A DNA stretch of 64,000 nucleotides, from contig NZ_JAAHBQ010000012.1 in assembly GCF_020144665.1 (NCBI RefSeq), positions 1 through 64,000 of the forward strand, given 5' to 3'. This document shows positions 60,763 through 64,000 of the stretch, in pieces. The notes beneath the pieces are model-generated. The model searched no databases. It was not told where the DNA came from and saw only the letters and a program-made list of their open reading frames with translations. The position numbers and the translations under genes were made by a program. The DNA is from Oscillatoria salina IIICB1. Its GTDB lineage: Bacteria; Cyanobacteriota; Cyanobacteriia; Cyanobacteriales; SIO1D9. The first letter of the stretch is position 1. Each line of letters begins with the position of its first letter.

Positions 60763-62907
60763 TTATTTAACAATCGAACCAAAATCTGCTAAAATTCGAG
60801 CGTGATTGCGCAACAAACCTAATAAATTTAAGCGATTTTCCTGAACTTTTGCATCTTCAGTCATGACTAAAACGCTGTCTTCGCCGTCAAAAAATCTGCT
60901 GACTGTGGGCGCAATTTTGGCTAATTCATCTACTAATAATTGATAGTTACGTTCGGCTTGGGAAGCTTTAGTTTTGGGGAGTAATTCTCCTAATGCGTCG
61001 TAGAATGCTTGTTCGGAAGATTGCTCGAATAATTCTGGTTTAACAACTTGTTTGGGTTCGAGTTGTTTGGTGTCTAAATTGCCTTTGACTGCTAAACGAG
61101 CCGAACGATTCACGGTTTCATAGATTGCATCCATTTTACCGTTATTGCGGATTTTTTGGAGGAATAAGGCGCGCGATCGCACATCTAACAAATCTTCTAA
61201 AGCTTTTTCGGTGTATTCGGGATCGTCTTCTCCTAACACCGCATTGACTAAATCGTAGTCGATTTTCAGGTCGTCTTGTAGTAACGTGCGAATGCGCTGC
61301 AAAAAGAATTCTTCTAAGTTGGCTACGGGATTTTCTTTGTCTGGATGTTCCTTAACAAAATCTGCGGCAATTTGCTGTATATTTTGATACAAATTAAATT
61401 TTAATTCCGAGTTCCAGGTAATATTAATAATCGCATTAGCGGCGCGGCGCAAAGCGAAGGGATCGGAGGAACCTGTGGGGATCGTTCCCAAGCCAAAAAT
61501 ACTGACTAAGGTATCGAGGCGATCGCTAATTCCGACGATTTGACCTGTGAATGTTTCTGGTAAAATATCATCTGCCCCGCGAGGTAAATAATGGTCAAAA
61601 ATCCCGTTAGCGACAACTTCCGCTTCTTGGCTAGCAAGAGCGTATTTTTGTCCCATAATTCCTTGTAATTCTGGGAATTCGTAGACCATTTGCGTAACTA
61701 AATCGGCTTTACAAAGTAGGGCAGTACGAGATACTTGTTCGCATTTTTCTTGACTTAAATTTAATTCTTCTGCCAAGCTTAAAGCAATTTTGCCGATGCG
61801 TTCCACTTTGGCAAAAATTGAACCTAAATCTTCCTGGAAAGTAATTTTTTCTAGTTGCGGAACATACATTTCTAACGGCTTACAAAGATCGGCTTTATAG
61901 AAAAATTGTGCATCAGACAAACGGGCGCGAATTACTCTTGCGTTACCCGCAGCAATAATCTCTCCTTTTTGGGGATCTCCATTAGAAATAGTGATAAAGT
62001 TAGGCAAAAGTTTGCTTTTTACGTCGTCACTTTCTTTGACAGGAAAATAGCGCTGGTGACTTACCATCACAGTAGTAATTACTTCCGTGGGAAGACTGAG
62101 AAATTCTTCATCGAATTTACCCACAACTGCGGTGGGATATTCCACCAAGTTAATAACTTCTGCTAGTAAATCCGGGGAAATATCAGCCACTCCATTAATT
62201 TTTTCTGCTTCAGTTTTGGTTTGCTGCTGAATTTTCTGGCTGCGGACTTCCGGGTCAACTTCAATATAAGCTGTTTGTAAGGTTTCCACATATTTAGAAG
62301 CGTGAGGAATAGTCACAGCTTCCGGATGCAAAACCCGATGTCCCCAAGATAGGCGATCGCTGACAATCTTACTCGAACCATTGACCAATTCTACTGGTAA
62401 AATTTCCTCATCTACTAATGCTACCAACCAACGAATCGGTCGAGAAAAGCGTAAGTCACCATCTCCCCAACGCATAAATCGCCTTCCTTCCAACTTAGCG
62501 ATCCATTCGGGAATTAATTCGTTTAAAATCTCCTTAGCAGCACGTCCGGGAATCTTCTTTTGTACAAAGACAAATTCTCCCTTTTCCGTTTCCCGAACTT
62601 CTAAATCATTTAATTCTACCTCTTGTTTGCGAGCGAATCCTTCAGCCGCTTTGGTGGGTTGACCATTTTTAAACGCTACTTGCGCGGGAGGTCCTTTTAT
62701 TTCCTCTTCTCTGTCAGGTTGTTGAGAAGGAAGTCCCTGAATCATCACAGCGAGACGACGAGGAGTACCATAAACATTAATCCCCTCTGGAGTCAAAAAT
62801 TCTGACTCTAAGCTTTGGGGAATGAGATGTTTCCATTGCGCGATCGCGCTAGCAACAAAATCTGCGGGTAATTCTTCTGTACCAACTTCTAATAAAAATG
62901 CAGGCAT
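60763..62907 (-). CDS. glyS: Glycine-tRNA ligase beta subunit
   Basis: 714 residues. The N-terminus [19 protein letters not shown] is diagnostic. [44 protein letters not shown] and [12 protein letters not shown] follow, with a C-terminal tRNA-binding region ([24 protein letters not shown]). It works with the separate alpha subunit GlyQ as an alpha2-beta2 enzyme; glyQ is not in the window, as is usual in cyanobacteria. Confidence 0.97.
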   Translation of the reverse strand: MPAFLLEVGTEELPADFVASAIAQWKHLIPQSLESEFLTPEGINVYGTPRRLAVMIQGLPSQQPDREEEIKGPPAQVAFKNGQPTKAAEGFARKQEVELNDLEVRETEKGEFVFVQKKIPGRAAKEILNELIPEWIAKLEGRRFMRWGDGDLRFSRPIRWLVALVDEEILPVELVNGSSKIVSDRLSWGHRVLHPEAVTIPHASKYVETLQTAYIEVDPEVRSQKIQQQTKTEAEKINGVADISPDLLAEVINLVEYPTAVVGKFDEEFLSLPTEVITTVMVSHQRYFPVKESDDVKSKLLPNFITISNGDPQKGEIIAAGNARVIRARLSDAQFFYKADLCKPLEMYVPQLEKITFQEDLGSIFAKVERIGKIALSLAEELNLSQEKCEQVSRTALLCKADLVTQMVYEFPELQGIMGQKYALASQEAEVVANGIFDHYLPRGADDILPETFTGQIVGISDRLDTLVSIFGLGTIPTGSSDPFALRRAANAIINITWNSELKFNLYQNIQQIAADFVKEHPDKENPVANLEEFFLQRIRTLLQDDLKIDYDLVNAVLGEDDPEYTEKALEDLLDVRSRALFLQKIRNNGKMDAIYETVNRSARLAVKGNLDTKQLEPKQVVKPELFEQSSEQAFYDALGELLPKTKASQAERNYQLLVDELAKIAPTVSRFFDGEDSVLVMTEDAKVQENRLNLLGLLRNHARILADFGSIVK

Positions 62908-62930
62908 AATCGAGAAATTAATTTAAGGGT

Positions 62931-62956
62931 TAGAGACGTTAGAGCTAACGTCTGTA
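62931..62956. repeat. Dispersed TAGAGACGTTAG hairpin, copy 4
   Basis: Arms 62931-62942 and 62945-62956 match with one mismatch. It lies in the divergent spacer upstream of glyS. Confidence 0.65.
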
Positions 62957-63022
62957 CATTTTATCGCGTTTGTCACCTGAGAAAAGTTTCTCGCTTGGGA
63001 AGGAAGTCAAGCAGGTGCTAAA

Positions 63023-63211
63023 TTGACAGCGAGGAATAAAATTACTACTCAAAACCAAGTTAGCGATCCCACAGTGGAAAAAGATGCTGTAGAAGAAATC
63101 AGCGATCGCTACACTGAAACTAAGACTCTCGATCCGAAAACGGAAAAGGAATTAGGTAAAGTCGAACGTGCAACTGAAAACTTGACACTGGGGATCGAAG
63201 ATGCTTCTTAA
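63023..63211 (+). CDS. Small acidic hypothetical protein (62 aa)
   Basis: Glu/Lys/Thr-rich, probably disordered: MTARNKITTQNQVSDPTVEK then DAVEEISDRYTETKTLDPKTEKELGK. It begins with TTG and has only a distant GGAAGG, so translation is not assured. It is kept because the composition is protein-like and no gene lies on the other strand. No known family. Confidence 0.4.
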   Translation: MTARNKITTQNQVSDPTVEKDAVEEISDRYTETKTLDPKTEKELGKVERATENLTLGIEDAS

Positions 63212-63533
63212 GCTAAGTCTTTGAGATTGGGTAACTCAGTGAGATTGAATTCTTCGACAAACTTAGATTTACGGTGATGTCTGTTTGTCTGTAGAAGTAA
63301 AATCTCTTTTACCCAGTTTTCCCTAACTTGTCGCCTTTCCCGTTTTTATTAAAATAATTTAAGTTTTGTTTCTTTTGAGTAAGAAAACCTTTTCTTTTAT
63401 TTAATCTTTTTTTATAATTTGTGTAAAACATTATAATCACCATTGGAGTAGAAAAAGCGGGAAAACAGCGTATTAAAAATCACGTTTGCTAAAAAAAAGA
63501 TTTTCCAAAAACTATTTTTGAGGCGCTCGTCCT
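63212..63533. other. AT-rich gene-free region
   Basis: 322 bases without a gene. The right half is very AT-rich (TTTTATTTAATCTTTTTTTATAA type) and probably carries the promoter of the next gene. Confidence 0.35.
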
Positions 63534-63845
63534 ATGGCTAGAGCTATTGTTAATTTGACAGGCTCATTAGTAGTAGAAGAAATAGACAGACTACTAGGAG
63601 CTTACCCGGACGGACATATCTATAATACCACTTTTGCTAATCCGGGATTGCGGCGACGGTTAGCAGCATTTGTACTTAGCAAAGTTCGGAATCGCTATGC
63701 AGTTTTAGAAGACAACCAAGGAAGACCAATTTATCCAAATTTTCAATCCGCTTCGTTAGAAAAAAGATTACATATAGAAGAAATAATTAAACAAGGTATA
63801 GAATTAATTATTTTCGAGAATAATCCAAATAAATACTTCAATTAA
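63534..63845 (+). CDS. Hypothetical protein (103 aa)
   Basis: Soluble alpha-helical protein beginning MARAIVNLTGSLVVEEIDRLLGAYPDG with LRRRLAAFVLSKVRNRYAVLED in the middle. The EEIDRLL...RLAAFVLSKVRNRY pattern faintly recalls ComFB-like proteins, but the cysteines of that family are absent, so no name is given. The frame is clean and codon use is like its neighbours. The ATG follows GAGGCGC at seven bases or so. Confidence 0.6.
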   Translation: MARAIVNLTGSLVVEEIDRLLGAYPDGHIYNTTFANPGLRRRLAAFVLSKVRNRYAVLEDNQGRPIYPNFQSASLEKRLHIEEIIKQGIELIIFENNPNKYFN

Positions 63846-63868
63846 ACCGAGGAGCGATTCGGAGAAAA

Positions 63869-63896
63869 GTAGAGACGCTTTCTCCTACGTCTCTAC
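63869..63896. repeat. Dispersed GTAGAGACG hairpin, copy 5
   Basis: Perfect 9-bp arms (63869-63877 and 63888-63896) with a 10-base loop between convergent genes. Confidence 0.75.
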
Positions 63897-63908
63897 AACT
63901 AATAACTG

Positions 63909-64000
63909 TTAAGCCACCCCCCAAATTTTCAGATCCAGGTTACCACCACTAACGATAAATTGTCCATCAGGGCTAACAGCAACCGCTTTTACACCTCCAG
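63909..64000 (-). CDS. C-terminal end of a WD40-repeat protein (runs off right edge)
   Basis: The minus strand reads GGVKAVAVSPDGQFIVSGGN then LDLKIWGVA-stop, the last blade of a WD40 propeller (VAVSPDG, S.GGN.LKIW). Only 30 residues are in the window. Cyanobacterial WD40 proteins of this kind are often long, with N-terminal NTPase or kinase domains, which cannot be seen here. Confidence 0.8.
   Translation of the reverse strand, partial: GGVKAVAVSPDGQFIVSGGNLDLKIWGVA

Overview
The window is cyanobacterial chromosome. It carries a phycobilisome core cluster (apcE-apcA-apcB-apcC), a thylakoid-type ATP synthase operon with paired b and b' subunits, phosphoribulokinase with its redox cysteines, ferredoxin-NADP reductase with a CpcD-like domain, a ferredoxin-dependent nitrite reductase, a Ycf51 protein, and many HIP1 octamers (GCGATCGC). 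The number of IS200/IS605 remnants, heptamer repeats and dispersed hairpins, and an ApcE with four linker repeats, suggest a larger-genome (perhaps filamentous) cyanobacterium. The species cannot be named from sequence alone.

Layout. 1-2 kb: the right end of an IS200/IS605 element (TnpB C-terminus plus terminal hairpin) sits inside a DUF4114 repeat-protein gene and removes its 5' end. 2-13 kb: mixed housekeeping and hypothetical genes: TPR protein, a zinc-ribbon Ser/Thr kinase fused to DUF1997, divergent LysE exporter and Lrp regulator, an IF-3 gene that seems to start at ATC, SDR, DUF1810, aminotransferase, polyol/alcohol dehydrogenase, Ycf51 and FtsW. 13-19 kb: the apc cluster on the minus strand. 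19-27 kb: a methyltransferase, then atpI-B-E-G-F-H-A-C on the plus strand. 27-32 kb: ferredoxin, a tightly coupled trio (59-aa protein, DUF3326, CPBP protease), a gamma-glutamylcyclotransferase-like protein, a histidine-kinase remnant and a TrpD-like phosphoribosyltransferase.

32-48 kb is dominated by nutrient acquisition. An NtcB-like LysR regulator lies behind a textbook NtcA-activated promoter. It is followed by a TnpB remnant, the mntC-mntA-mntB manganese ABC transporter, an SLH/OprB-type iron-uptake porin and a HEAT-repeat protein. Next come nirA, nrtP and narB (nitrate uptake and reduction to ammonium), a small membrane protein, and a nitrate-reductase-associated protein. Exact GTAN8TAC boxes precede ntcB, nirA, nrtP (two) and the nitrate-reductase-associated gene, so these genes probably form one NtcA/NtcB-controlled regulon.

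48-64 kb: a histidine kinase whose N-terminus is a plant-type ethylene-binding domain, an MFS exporter, a CysQ/HAL2-type phosphatase, a proline-rich membrane-anchored protein with a possible PilP/GspC-like C-terminus, a coiled-coil protein, prk, petH, ftsH, glyS and small hypotheticals. The C-terminal end of a WD40 protein runs off the right edge.

I see no CRISPR array, prophage, biosynthetic cluster, rRNA or recognisable tRNA. The most unusual items are the ethylene-receptor-like kinase, the ATC-initiated infC, the kinase-DUF1997 fusion, the IS605-split surface-protein gene and the NtcA boxes at the nitrate genes.
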